Positions 10,337-18,703 of a stretch of 33,939 nucleotides of DNA are shown piece after piece. Where the stretch lies: contig SVNI01000012.1 of NCBI GenBank assembly GCA_015066975.1, positions 1 to 33,939 of the forward strand. Direction: 5' to 3'. Position 1 is the first letter of the stretch, and each line of letters starts with the position of its first letter. The notes beneath the pieces were generated by a model, which was given only the letters and a program-made list of their open reading frames with translations, was not told where the DNA came from and ran no database searches. The stretch comes from Ruminococcus sp. Lineage in GTDB: Bacteria; Bacillota; Clostridia; Oscillospirales; Ruminococcaceae. Position numbers and translations under genes: made by a program.

Positions 10337-13168
10337 ATGTACAATTACTTAAATGAAAATTTACCCGTCAGAGACCGTGTGCAGAATTTACTGCATCAAC
10401 TCACGCTTGAAGAAAAAATTTATTTTCTGTCAACTCATCAGCTCCCGATTGAAAGACTTCATATTCCGGAATGGTTTGTTGGTCATGAAATTGCAAGAGG
10501 ACTTGTCAACCGTGAACCCGAAAAGCCTTCCACCGTTTTTCCTCAGCCTATCGGCATGGCATCGAGCTTCGATAAAGATATGATGTATCAGATTGGCCTG
10601 ACTGCCGGCCGTGAAGCCCGTGCTTATTACAATCAGGGAGATAAAAAAGGCGGTCTGATGGTGTGGGGGCCTACTGTCGATTTATCCCGTGACCCACGCT
10701 GGGGACGTACTGAAGAATGCTACGGTGAAGACCCCTTCCTGACCGGAGAAATGTCCGCTATGTATACCAAAGGTCTCAAAGGCGATGACCCGAAAATCTG
10801 GGCAACTATCCCGACTCTGAAACATTTCTGTGCAAACAATCATGAACAGGAACGTGCTTTTGAAAATGCAAATCTGAATCCCAGATTAAAGCATGAGCAT
10901 TATTATCAGGCATTCAAAAAGCCTGTAGTCAAAGGCGGTGCGCACAGTGTCATGACTGCTTATAATGATATTTGTCATGCACCGGCTGTGGTCAATCATG
11001 ATTTGAAAAATATCCTCAAGAAAGAATGGAAACTCGGTTTTATCGTGACGGACGGCGGAGATTTTACACAGAATGTGACTGCACATCATGCATTTGCTTC
11101 TCATGCGGAATCTTTACAGGCTTGCCTGTATGCCGGTGCAGACTGCATGACCGACAACACCGACTGTGTTATCGCCTCTGCTCAGAAAGCTCTTGAAAAC
11201 GGCTTATTAAGTGAATCTGATATTGATACTGCTGTCGGAAATATTCTGGAAAGTCATTTCCTGCTCGGCAGGTTTGATAAATCTACTCCCTATGATAAAT
11301 TCACTCTTGAGGATGTCAACACTGAATCCGATAAAGCACTGAACCTCCGCGCCGCGCGTGAAGGCATGGTTCTGCTTGATAATCATAAAAATATCCTCCC
11401 TTTGAATCCCGAAAAGCATCATAAAATCGGCCTGTTCGGTCAGAATGCTGACTGCAATCTGATGGACTGGTATACCGGAACAGCAAGCTATAACATCTCA
11501 ATTAAGCAGGCTCTTGAAGAAAAAGGCTTTGAAGTTATCTATGACCCCTGCTGGGAAATTATCAAAATTATTGCATCCAATCAGAAATATGTCCGGATTG
11601 ATGAAAATGACTGTCTTATTGCCGATTCTGACCAAGAACATGCTGCTGAATTCTATCTCTGTCAGCATGATGATGAGGATAAATGGAATAATCTACAGGA
11701 AGTCAAATCAAAAAGATTCGTCTGCATTGACGGAAATACTGTAAAATTAGGCAAAACGGAAGTTTACGGCTGGTTCACATCCGAAACGCTCCGGCTGAAA
11801 TGGCATCAGCGGACACGGAAATATATTATCTGTGATTATCTGCATAGAAACATATTCGGTCTGAATGAAAAAAATCAGCTGATTTGTCAGCATGAAACCA
11901 GACCCGGAGAAAAGAATCTGTTCACACTTTGGACATGTTCTGCTGCTGTCGGAAGGTTATGGCAGCTTACAAAGGATTGTGATGCTGTCATCTACTGCGG
12001 AGGAAACGACCCCGAACAGGTTGCCCGTGAATGCTGGGACAGAAAAACAATTGATTTGCCAACGGTTCAGGGCACAGCGGTTCAGGATTTAAAAGATGCT
12101 GTTAAATACCGGGATATTCCACTGATTCTGGTTCTGGTTTCGAGTTATCCCTATGCAATGTGCTGGGAATGGGATGACAGCGAAGACGAACATATTGATT
12201 ATCGCCCGGATGCTATTCTGTGGACTTCTCATGCCGGCTCGGAACTTGGTCATGCAGTAGCGGAAACGCTGTTCGGTGAAAATAACCCTGCCGGAAGATG
12301 CCCTGTTACATGGTATGCCGGAGATGAGGACTTGCCAGGCATCAAAGACTATGACATCATGAAAACAAAAATGACTTACCGTTATTTTGACGGCACTCCG
12401 CTGTATCCGTTCGGATACGGATTAAGCTACAGTCATTTTGCATACGATAATCTGAAAATTAAAACGCTCGAAAACGGCATTCAGGTGAACTGCCAAATCA
12501 AAAATACTTCTGATACTGACGGCGATGAAGTCGTTCAGGTTTACGCTCACGCAAAATCGACCAGAATTCAGCGTCCTGAAGTTCAGCTCTGCGCCTTTGC
12601 AAGAATGCATATCAAGGCCGGAGAAACAGCAGAATTCAGTGAAATCATCCCATTTGAGGAATTTGAAATCTATGATGTATCAAGAGAAAGATTCTGTCTG
12701 GAAGACGGTGATTTTGATATTCTGGTTGGTGCATCCTGTACGGATATAAAACTTGCAGAAACAATTCATATTTCCGGCGAAATTATTCCCCCCAGAAATC
12801 TTGAAAAGCTTACCCGTGCGGAACTCTATGACACCCATGATGGAACGGAAATTTTCACAAATCCGCTTTCTGGTGTGACACATGTCCGCGGTATGAAATG
12901 GCATAATGAAATTATCTTCCAGAACTGTGATTTTACAGACTGCAAAGCTCTGACCGTTCTGGCATCTGCCCCCATTGACCCGACTGCAATCCAGGTCTAT
13001 CTGGATGACAGCAACACACCTCTGACAGAAATCGAAATTCCGGTTTCAGACGGCTATGAAGATTTCAAAACCTGTACTATCAAATTTGAACCCGACGGCT
13101 GTCATGATTTGAAATTTGTTTTCAGTCAAGGCACTTGTATCAAAGCATTACAGATTCAGAAATCTTAA
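10337..13168 (+). CDS. cytosolic glycoside hydrolase family 3 enzyme
   Basis: This is a 943 aa GH3 enzyme, expected to remove terminal beta-linked sugars (glucose or xylose; specificity cannot be read). The N-terminal barrel (about 1-310) has the family stretch GPTVDLSRDPRWGRTEECYGED, the KHFCANN motif and the nucleophile region IVTDGGD with Asp239 as likely nucleophile; many GH3 members read SDW here. The second domain follows from about 330 (REGMVLLDN). It is interrupted around residues 400-530 by an insert in the place where PA14-like domains occur. A fibronectin-III-like domain covers about 690-810. The last 120 residues form an extra beta-rich domain, possibly CBM6-like. There is no signal peptide, so it probably acts on imported oligosaccharides. 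Confidence 0.9.
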   Translation: MYNYLNENLPVRDRVQNLLHQLTLEEKIYFLSTHQLPIERLHIPEWFVGHEIARGLVNREPEKPSTVFPQPIGMASSFDKDMMYQIGLTAGREARAYYNQGDKKGGLMVWGPTVDLSRDPRWGRTEECYGEDPFLTGEMSAMYTKGLKGDDPKIWATIPTLKHFCANNHEQERAFENANLNPRLKHEHYYQAFKKPVVKGGAHSVMTAYNDICHAPAVVNHDLKNILKKEWKLGFIVTDGGDFTQNVTAHHAFASHAESLQACLYAGADCMTDNTDCVIASAQKALENGLLSESDIDTAVGNILESHFLLGRFDKSTPYDKFTLEDVNTESDKALNLRAAREGMVLLDNHKNILPLNPEKHHKIGLFGQNADCNLMDWYTGTASYNISIKQALEEKGFEVIYDPCWEIIKIIASNQKYVRIDENDCLIADSDQEHAAEFYLCQHDDEDKWNNLQEVKSKRFVCIDGNTVKLGKTEVYGWFTSETLRLKWHQRTRKYIICDYLHRNIFGLNEKNQLICQHETRPGEKNLFTLWTCSAAVGRLWQLTKDCDAVIYCGGNDPEQVARECWDRKTIDLPTVQGTAVQDLKDAVKYRDIPLILVLVSSYPYAMCWEWDDSEDEHIDYRPDAILWTSHAGSELGHAVAETLFGENNPAGRCPVTWYAGDEDLPGIKDYDIMKTKMTYRYFDGTPLYPFGYGLSYSHFAYDNLKIKTLENGIQVNCQIKNTSDTDGDEVVQVYAHAKSTRIQRPEVQLCAFARMHIKAGETAEFSEIIPFEEFEIYDVSRERFCLEDGDFDILVGASCTDIKLAETIHISGEIIPPRNLEKLTRAELYDTHDGTEIFTNPLSGVTHVRGMKWHNEIIFQNCDFTDCKALTVLASAPIDPTAIQVYLDDSNTPLTEIEIPVSDGYEDFKTCTIKFEPDGCHDLKFVFSQGTCIKALQIQKS

Positions 13169-13195
13169 TTCCCCCACAGGGGATTTGAAACTCAA

Positions 13196-13822
13196 TTATG
13201 CAATCCGGCATGTAACTGTTCTTTCAGTAGTCACAGCATCATCACTTGCTTCGCCACAGCCTTTTGCATGAATTAGAATTTCAACAGTATCATATGCTTC
13301 TCCGTCAACAGGGAAAGAAATTTCGCCGTTCAGAGGGATAGAGACTTTTTCTGCCAGCTCAAACTTTTCGTTGTCAGCAGATGCAACTAATGTAAGAAGC
13401 ATATTTTCATGCATTATCTCTGATTCTGTCTCTGTTCTGAAGAATGTCAGGCTGTGAAAATCGCCTGAAAGGGAACAGCTTGCTACAGAGTTCACATATG
13501 CAGGTGCTTTCGCAGCAGAAAACAGAACTGTCTGACTGTCTGCCTTTTCGGCTGCATAGGCATCTGTAAGAGAAAAAGAGAGAGTATCTTCTTTTTCCGG
13601 TTTTGTAACGTGCTGGGCTTCTTCTGCCGAGATGGAAGCTCTGCCAAAAATATAATCAACAAAAGGCTCAATAAGACGCATTGTACTGTCCGGCTTGAAA
13701 GAAAATGTAATAAAGCCGATAACAAGTGAAAGCATAATCACACAGACAACAACTGCCCGACACTTGTGCAGTACATTGGAATTCGTCTTAGTAGTTGTAG
13801 TAGTAGTATTTTCCTTTTCCAT
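13196..13822 (-). CDS. membrane-anchored protein of unknown function with Thr-rich N terminus
   Basis: This is a 208 aa protein with a short cytosolic N terminus holding six Thr in a row, one membrane helix at about residues 23-42, and a roughly 165-residue part predicted outside the cell, beta-rich in appearance. The codons for the Thr run form a triplet microsatellite. A strong AGGAGGG lies just before the ATG, and a TATAAT-type -10 lies at 13899-13904. No family recognised. It converges with the GH3 gene, whose stop is 28 bases away with no convincing terminator between. Confidence 0.7.
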   Translation of the reverse strand: MEKENTTTTTTKTNSNVLHKCRAVVVCVIMLSLVIGFITFSFKPDSTMRLIEPFVDYIFGRASISAEEAQHVTKPEKEDTLSFSLTDAYAAEKADSQTVLFSAAKAPAYVNSVASCSLSGDFHSLTFFRTETESEIMHENMLLTLVASADNEKFELAEKVSIPLNGEISFPVDGEAYDTVEILIHAKGCGEASDDAVTTERTVTCRIA

Positions 13823-13898
13823 AATAACCCTCCTGCATCTTGAATTGCTCAGAAACTTTCTGAATTGCTTTTATCGCACGTGCTCTTTCTATGCTGTT

Positions 13899-13904
13899 AT
13901 TATA
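13899..13904 (-). promoter_or_regulatory. probable -10 element of the 13822 gene
   Basis: TATAAT on the minus strand about 80 bases before the ATG; no convincing -35 is seen 17 bases upstream. Confidence 0.45.
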
Positions 13905-13970
13905 GCATGCCCTAAAAATCTATTCAGAAATTCTTATCATATCAAAACCGATTCATCAGAAACCAGCATC

Positions 13971-14111
13971 ATGCGAATCTGTTATTACAGCTATGAAGCG
14001 GATTTTTCCAAAAATTATGTACAGCTTCTGAATGCAGGTTCTCCCTATTATATACACTATCAAAGTGAATTTGAACATTTGTGGGAAATTTCCTCCCCTG
14101 TTTCCGAATAG
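13971..14111 (+). pseudogene. short reading frame, possible gene remnant
   Basis: A 46-codon frame starting ATG (MRICYYSYEADFSKNYV...) ends three bases before a strong terminator hairpin, which is how real gene ends look. The frame stays open upstream past the ATG, but there is no ribosome binding site and the length is small. It may be the 3' remnant of a decayed gene; a chance frame is equally possible. No family recognised. Confidence 0.25.
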
Positions 14112-14114
14112 CAT

Positions 14115-14148
14115 AAAAATCCCCCGTGTTACGGCACGGGGGATTTTT
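14115..14148. terminator. strong two-way terminator
   Basis: A 14-base perfect stem (14115-14128 with 14135-14148) with a G/C-rich core, a six-base loop and A/T runs on both sides. On the minus strand it lies about 140 bases after the ppdK stop and can end that transcript. Confidence 0.9.
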
Positions 14149-14287
14149 GAGCGATAATCAATCACACAGTTTCAGATGTGTTACAGATTTTGGGTTTCTT
14201 ATCCGGTTCGTGTCACCGGCTCATTCCGATTCCTGACTCACTGCAATACAGCATTCACTGCCATCACAAAAAATCACGAATCAAGAA

Positions 14288-16924
14288 TTACTTCTTGTCA
14301 TTGATTGCAGCCTGTGCAGCAGCCAGTCTTGCAATCGGAACACGGAACGGTGAGCAAGATACATAGCTCAGACCAATCTTGTGGCAGAATTCCACAGATG
14401 TCGGGTCACCGCCATGTTCGCCACAGATGCCCAGATGCATATCAGGACGAACTTCCTTACCCATCTTGACAGCCATTTCCATCAGCTTGCCAACACCAGT
14501 CTGGTCGAGCTTTGCAAACGGGTCATTTTCAAAAATCTTATTCTTATAATATGCGCTGAGGAACTTGCCAGCATCATCACGGGAGAAGCCATAGGTCATC
14601 TGTGTCAGGTCATTTGTACCGAAGCAGAAGAATTCGGCTTCCTTAGCGATTTCATCAGCAGTCAGAGCAGCACGCGGAATTTCAATCATTGTACCAACTT
14701 CGTACTTGAGTTCTACGCCGGCATTCTTGATTTCTTCATCAGCAGCAGCAACGACAACGTCCTTGACGAACTTGAGTTCCTTTACTTCACCAACAAGCGG
14801 AATCATGATTTCCGGAACAACCTTCCAGTCAGCATGTTTCTTCTGAACGTTGATAGCAGCGCGGATAACGGCTCTTGTCTGCATCTTAGCGATTTCCGGA
14901 TAAGTTACAGCAAGACGGCATCCTCTGTGACCCATCATCGGGTTGAATTCATGCAGAGAAGCAATGATATTCTTGATGTCTTCTACAGACTTGCCCTGAG
15001 CTTCAGCAAGCTTCTTGATGTCTTCTTCTTCAGTGGGAACGAATTCATGAAGAGGCGGGTCAAGGAATCTGATAGTAACAGGGTTGCCTTCCAGAGCTTC
15101 ATAGAGAGCTTCAAAGTCAGCCTGCTGCATAGGCAGAATCTTTGCGAGAGCAGCTTCACGTTCTTCAACAGTATCGGAGCAAATCATTTCACGGAAAGCA
15201 GCGATTCTGGATTCTTCAAAGAACATGTGTTCTGTACGGCAGAGACCGATACCTTCAGCACCGAGTTCGCGAGCCTTCTTAGCATCAGCAGGAGTATCAG
15301 CATTTGTTCTAACCTTCAGGGTTCTGAACTGGTCAGCCCAAGCCATGATACGGCCGAATGTGCCGGCAATCTGCGCATCTACAGTCGGGATAATTCCGTC
15401 ATAGATGTTACCTGTTGTACCATCAATGGAGATAGCGTCGCCTTCCTTGAAGGTCTTGCCAGCGAGTTCAAACTTCTTGTTTTCTTCGTCCATTTTGATA
15501 TCACCGCAGCCGGATACACAGCAAGTACCCATACCACGAGCTACTACAGCAGCGTGAGAAGTCATACCGCCACGAACGGTCAGGATGCCCTGTGCGGACT
15601 TCATACCTGTGATATCTTCAGGGGATGTTTCCAGACGAACCAGAACAACCTTTTCGCCTTTTTCTGCCCATGCAACAGCATCATCAGCAGTGAAGACAAT
15701 CTTACCGCAGGCAGCACCGGGAGAAGCACCCAAGCCCTTGCCGATAGGTGTAGCAGCCTTGAGAGCCTTTGCATCAAACTGCGGGTGCAGCAGAGTATCG
15801 AGGTTTCTGGGGTCGATCATAGCAACAGCTTCTTCAGGAGTTCTCATGCCTTCGTCAACGAGGTCGCAGGCAATCTGGAGAGCAGCCTGAGCAGTTCTCT
15901 TGCCGTTTCTGGTCTGGAGCATATACAGATGACCATGTTCTACAGTAAATTCCATATCCTGCATGTCTCTGTAGTGTTTTTCGAGAGTAGCGCAAACTTC
16001 CTTGAATGCTTCAAAAGCTTCCGGGAATTTTTCAGCCATTTCAGCGATAGGCATAGGAGTACGAACGCCAGCTACAACGTCTTCGCCCTGTGCATTTGTC
16101 AGGAATTCGCCCATGAGCTTCTTTTCGCCTGTTGCAGGGTCACGGGTAAATGCAACACCAGTACCGCAGTCGTCGCCCATGTTACCGAATGCCATAGACT
16201 GTACGTTTACAGCAGTACCCCAAGAGAACGGAATATCATTGTCCATTCTGTAAACATTAGCTCTGGGGTTGTCCCAGGAACGGAATACAGCACCGATTGC
16301 GCCGACAAGCTGTTCTTTCGGGTCTGTCGGGAAATCTTTACCGATTTTAGCCTTATATTCAGCCTTGAACTGAGAAGCGAGTTCCTTGAGGTCATCTGCA
16401 TTCAGTTCAACGTCCTGAGTCACGCCTCTTTTTTCCTTCATCTGGTCGATAAGCTGTTCAAAATACTTCTTGCCGACTTCCATAACAACGTCAGAATACA
16501 TCTGGATGAATCTTCTGTAGCAGTCCCAAGCCCATCTTTCGTTGCCGGACTTCTTAGCGATAGAAGCTACAACTTCTTCGTTCAGGCCGAGGTTCAGGAT
16601 AGTATCCATCATACCAGGCATAGAAGCTCTTGCACCGGAACGAACGGAAACGAGAAGCGGATTTTCCACGTCGCCGAACTTTTTGCCGGTTACTTCTTCC
16701 ATCTTAGTGATGTTGGCTTCGATTTCGGCCATAATTTCGTCACTGATTTTCTTGCCGTCTTCATAGTACTGTGTACAAGCTTCTGTTGTAATTGTGAAGC
16801 CCTGGGGAACTCTGTCCTTGCCGAAGATAGAAGTCATTTCAGCGAGGTTTGCGCCCTTGCCACCGAGGAGCTCACGCATATTAGCGTTGCCTTCGGTAAA
16901 CTGATAAACATATTTCTTGCTCAT
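14288..16924 (-). CDS. ppdK: pyruvate, phosphate dikinase
   Basis: This 878 aa cytosolic enzyme interconverts pyruvate + ATP + Pi and PEP + AMP + PPi; in anaerobes it often works in glycolysis with PPi. The N-terminal ATP-binding part starts with GGKGANLAEM. The swivelling phospho-His domain has GGMTSHAAVVARGMG with His457. The C-terminal PEP barrel has GLCRTEHMFF, and the active-site Cys834 lies in GICGEHGGDP. Length is typical. The ATG at 16924 is chosen because GGAGGT (16932-16937, minus strand) is seven bases upstream; an ATG five codons earlier lies before this site. It is a single-gene unit with a structured leader. The opposite strand holds a long open frame that is a codon-use shadow. 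Confidence 0.97.
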   Translation of the reverse strand: MSKKYVYQFTEGNANMRELLGGKGANLAEMTSIFGKDRVPQGFTITTEACTQYYEDGKKISDEIMAEIEANITKMEEVTGKKFGDVENPLLVSVRSGARASMPGMMDTILNLGLNEEVVASIAKKSGNERWAWDCYRRFIQMYSDVVMEVGKKYFEQLIDQMKEKRGVTQDVELNADDLKELASQFKAEYKAKIGKDFPTDPKEQLVGAIGAVFRSWDNPRANVYRMDNDIPFSWGTAVNVQSMAFGNMGDDCGTGVAFTRDPATGEKKLMGEFLTNAQGEDVVAGVRTPMPIAEMAEKFPEAFEAFKEVCATLEKHYRDMQDMEFTVEHGHLYMLQTRNGKRTAQAALQIACDLVDEGMRTPEEAVAMIDPRNLDTLLHPQFDAKALKAATPIGKGLGASPGAACGKIVFTADDAVAWAEKGEKVVLVRLETSPEDITGMKSAQGILTVRGGMTSHAAVVARGMGTCCVSGCGDIKMDEENKKFELAGKTFKEGDAISIDGTTGNIYDGIIPTVDAQIAGTFGRIMAWADQFRTLKVRTNADTPADAKKARELGAEGIGLCRTEHMFFEESRIAAFREMICSDTVEEREAALAKILPMQQADFEALYEALEGNPVTIRFLDPPLHEFVPTEEEDIKKLAEAQGKSVEDIKNIIASLHEFNPMMGHRGCRLAVTYPEIAKMQTRAVIRAAINVQKKHADWKVVPEIMIPLVGEVKELKFVKDVVVAAADEEIKNAGVELKYEVGTMIEIPRAALTADEIAKEAEFFCFGTNDLTQMTYGFSRDDAGKFLSAYYKNKIFENDPFAKLDQTGVGKLMEMAVKMGKEVRPDMHLGICGEHGGDPTSVEFCHKIGLSYVSCSPFRVPIARLAAAQAAINDKK

Positions 16925-16950
16925 TGGTATTACCTCCAAGATTAGATTTT

Positions 16951-16975
16951 ACCCGTAAAAAAACTTTTACAGGGT
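16951..16975 (-). promoter_or_regulatory. leader hairpin of ppdK
   Basis: A stem of GTAAAA/TTTTAC extended by ACCC/GGGT with one bulged A encloses a four-base loop. It lies in the 5' untranslated leader, about 14 bases before the ribosome site. It may protect the mRNA or affect initiation. Confidence 0.45.
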
Positions 16976-16984
16976 TATAAATTT

Positions 16985-16990
16985 ATTATA
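16985..16990 (-). promoter_or_regulatory. extended -10 promoter of ppdK
   Basis: TGGTATAAT on the minus strand is an extended -10; the -35 region shows only a weak match. Confidence 0.6.
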
Positions 16991-17195
16991 CCATATCTTA
17001 CAAAAAAAATCCATCTTTTTTTGGTAGAAAATTTTAAAGAATTTTACAGCATTCTGCACAAATATTATGAATAAATTAAAAACATCCGCAGAAATGGCAG
17101 ATAGTTTTCCGGAATCAGGATATTTTTAGTTAATTTATAATTTAAAAATACTGTTAGTAACAGAAAGCCCTGTCAAAATTCAGTCATAATTCCAA

Positions 17196-17225
17196 TTGAC
17201 AAATTAAATTTCTTTCCATTATAAT
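17196..17225 (+). promoter_or_regulatory. sigma-A promoter of the dockerin hydrolase gene
   Basis: TTGACA (17196-17201) and TATAAT (17220-17225) are 18 bases apart, 38 bases before the ATG. Confidence 0.8.
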
Positions 17226-17263
17226 AAAAATATCAAGAAATTTATCAGAACAGGAGATTTTTT

Positions 17264-18565
17264 ATGACAAAACAACTATTCAGGAAAATCATATCTTTTT
17301 TTACCGCCTGCCTCATGTGCTTTTGGATGCCCCTGACTGTCCGCGCTGCGGACGGCAAAACCCAGATGAATAATCTCGTCAACAGCTACAGCAAAACAAG
17401 TGCCGTTCTGGTCTACAGTCTGGAAGACGGTGTTCTGTATACATGGCATAAAAATACAGAAATCCTTGGTGCAAGCCTGATTAAACTCCCTTATGCTTAT
17501 TATGCCTGTACCCAGATTGAAGCCGGTGTGCATTCCCTCAGTGAAACTATGACTTATACATCCTCATGGTATCACGGCGGTTCAGGCATTATCTGCAAGA
17601 ACGGCTACGGAAAATCCTATACCATCCGTCAGCTTCTGGATTATGCTATGCGCTATTCTGATAATGTCGCTTATGATATGCTGGTGTATCTGTTCGGAAC
17701 AGCAGGTTTCAACAGCATGGTGAAAGACTGGGGCTATTCGGTTTCCATCAGTACACCAAGCCCGCGCTTTCCGCCTGTGACAGCGGATTTCATGCGCACT
17801 GCCATGCAGAAGGTTTACGAAAACCGCAACAACGGTGAATGCTGGCAGGCCGTCTGGAATGGACTATGCAACTCTACCACTTCTTATGTACGTCCTGTCC
17901 TTGCCGGAACAACTGCTGTTAAATATGGCAACGTTTCGACAGTATGGCATGAAACCTGCTTTGTTGACGGCGATTATCCCTATATTGTTGTTATTATGAC
18001 AACGATTTCCAATAATACTCCGAATGTTACATTCATTCAGAATGCGGCAAAGGCAGCAGGACAGATTGTCAAAGACTATCTGAACGAAAAAGCTCTGCTT
18101 CAGCAGGAAACCGACCTTTTGGAAACTGAACCGGAAGAAACCATCCCTCCGGAAACCGAACCGGAAGAAACCATCCCTCCGGAAACCGAACCAGAAGAAA
18201 TCATCCCTCCGGAAACTGAACCGGAAGAAATCATTCCTCCGGAAACCGAACCAGAAGAAACCATCCCTCCGGAAACTGAACCGGAAGAAACTCAACCCGA
18301 AACGCTTCCCTATAAAGGCGATATTAACAATGACGGAACTGTCAATGCTCTTGATGCGGCAGAAATCCTGAAAGAAGCCGTTTCCGTCAATGCCGGGAAT
18401 GAAAGTATTCTGACCGAAGAGCAGAAATTATCCGCCGATTTGGATGCTGATGCAAATATTTCTGCAAATGATGCTTCTCTGATTCTGAAATTTTCAGCAT
18501 GTTCTGCAACAAATCTGATAAAAGATATCCGCACGTTCCTAATGCTCCTTGAATTTGTTTCTTAA
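17264..18565 (+). CDS. secreted serine hydrolase of the beta-lactamase/PBP fold with C-terminal dockerin
   Basis: This 433 aa protein has a signal peptide (about 1-28, ending VRAA). The hydrolase domain (about 35-275) has the S-x-x-K nucleophile as S71-L-I-K74, the SDN motif at 132-134, and K220-Y-G in the place of KTG. The omega-loop ExxLN of true class A beta-lactamases is not seen, so a cell-wall or unknown serine hydrolase is more likely than a resistance enzyme. A Pro/Glu/Thr linker of six ten-residue repeats follows (287-346). The end is a type I dockerin with two calcium loops, GDINNDGTVNALD (352-364) and ADLDADANISAND (391-403). The dockerin predicts docking to a cohesin on a cell-surface scaffold. 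It is a single-gene unit with its own promoter. Confidence 0.85.
   Translation: MTKQLFRKIISFFTACLMCFWMPLTVRAADGKTQMNNLVNSYSKTSAVLVYSLEDGVLYTWHKNTEILGASLIKLPYAYYACTQIEAGVHSLSETMTYTSSWYHGGSGIICKNGYGKSYTIRQLLDYAMRYSDNVAYDMLVYLFGTAGFNSMVKDWGYSVSISTPSPRFPPVTADFMRTAMQKVYENRNNGECWQAVWNGLCNSTTSYVRPVLAGTTAVKYGNVSTVWHETCFVDGDYPYIVVIMTTISNNTPNVTFIQNAAKAAGQIVKDYLNEKALLQQETDLLETEPEETIPPETEPEETIPPETEPEEIIPPETEPEEIIPPETEPEETIPPETEPEETQPETLPYKGDINNDGTVNALDAAEILKEAVSVNAGNESILTEEQKLSADLDADANISANDASLILKFSACSATNLIKDIRTFLMLLEFVS
18122..18301 (+). repeat. 30-base tandem repeat coding the Pro/Glu linker
   Basis: Six in-frame copies of a 30-base unit encode ETEPEETIPP with Thr/Ile variation. Copies are nearly identical, so copy number may vary between strains without breaking the frame. 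Confidence 0.95.
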
Positions 18566-18599
18566 ATTTGAATAATCTGTGAATTTTTTATGAATTCTA

Positions 18600-18627
18600 T
18601 TGATTTTTTCTGAAAATATGCTATACT
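18600..18627 (+). promoter_or_regulatory. sigma-A promoter of htpG
   Basis: TTGATT (18600-18605) and TATACT (18622-18627) are 16 bases apart; the CIRCE operator begins four bases after the -10, covering the transcription start. Confidence 0.75.
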
Positions 18628-18631
18628 AAAA

Positions 18632-18658
18632 TTAGCACTCAAAGAAAGAGAGTGCTAA
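18632..18658 (+). promoter_or_regulatory. CIRCE operator (HrcA binding site)
   Basis: TTAGCACTC and GAGTGCTAA are separated by exactly nine bases, a perfect match to the CIRCE consensus. HrcA bound here would repress htpG until heat or folding stress. Confidence 0.97.
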
Positions 18659-18703
18659 TTATAATCTCAATTAATCAAAATAAAAGAAAGAAGATGTGCT
18701 GTT

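Larger units (their letters stand above)
13823..14287. other. mostly gene-free stretch
   Basis: It holds the promoter and ribosome site of the 13822 gene, a short plus-strand reading frame at 13971-14111 and a strong hairpin at 14115-14148. The 139 bases from there to the ppdK stop contain nothing I can name. Confidence 0.6.
16925..17263. other. intergenic region between divergent ppdK and the dockerin hydrolase
   Basis: The 339 bases are very AT-rich. They hold the ppdK leader hairpin (16951-16975) and -10 (16985-16990), the plus-strand promoter at 17196-17225, and about 200 bases between in which I see no gene or clear structure. Confidence 0.7.

Noticed and set aside
13169..13195. A terminator between the GH3 gene and the converging membrane-protein gene
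   Set aside because: Only a five-pair stem without a T run is present.
13956..14165. A 69-codon minus-strand frame
   Set aside because: It runs straight through the strong terminator hairpin and has no ribosome site.
14381..16945. An 854-codon open frame on the plus strand, opposite ppdK
   Set aside because: The ppdK protein on the minus strand is unmistakable, and the antisense frame is a by-product of its codon use; no ribosome site or known domain.
18122..18301. A CRISPR-like array of 30-base repeats
   Set aside because: The repeats are directly adjacent without spacers and code for the protein linker.
17264..18565. A beta-lactamase resistance gene
   Set aside because: The omega-loop Glu motif is not seen, KTG is KYG, and a dockerin is attached, so a resistance role is not supported.
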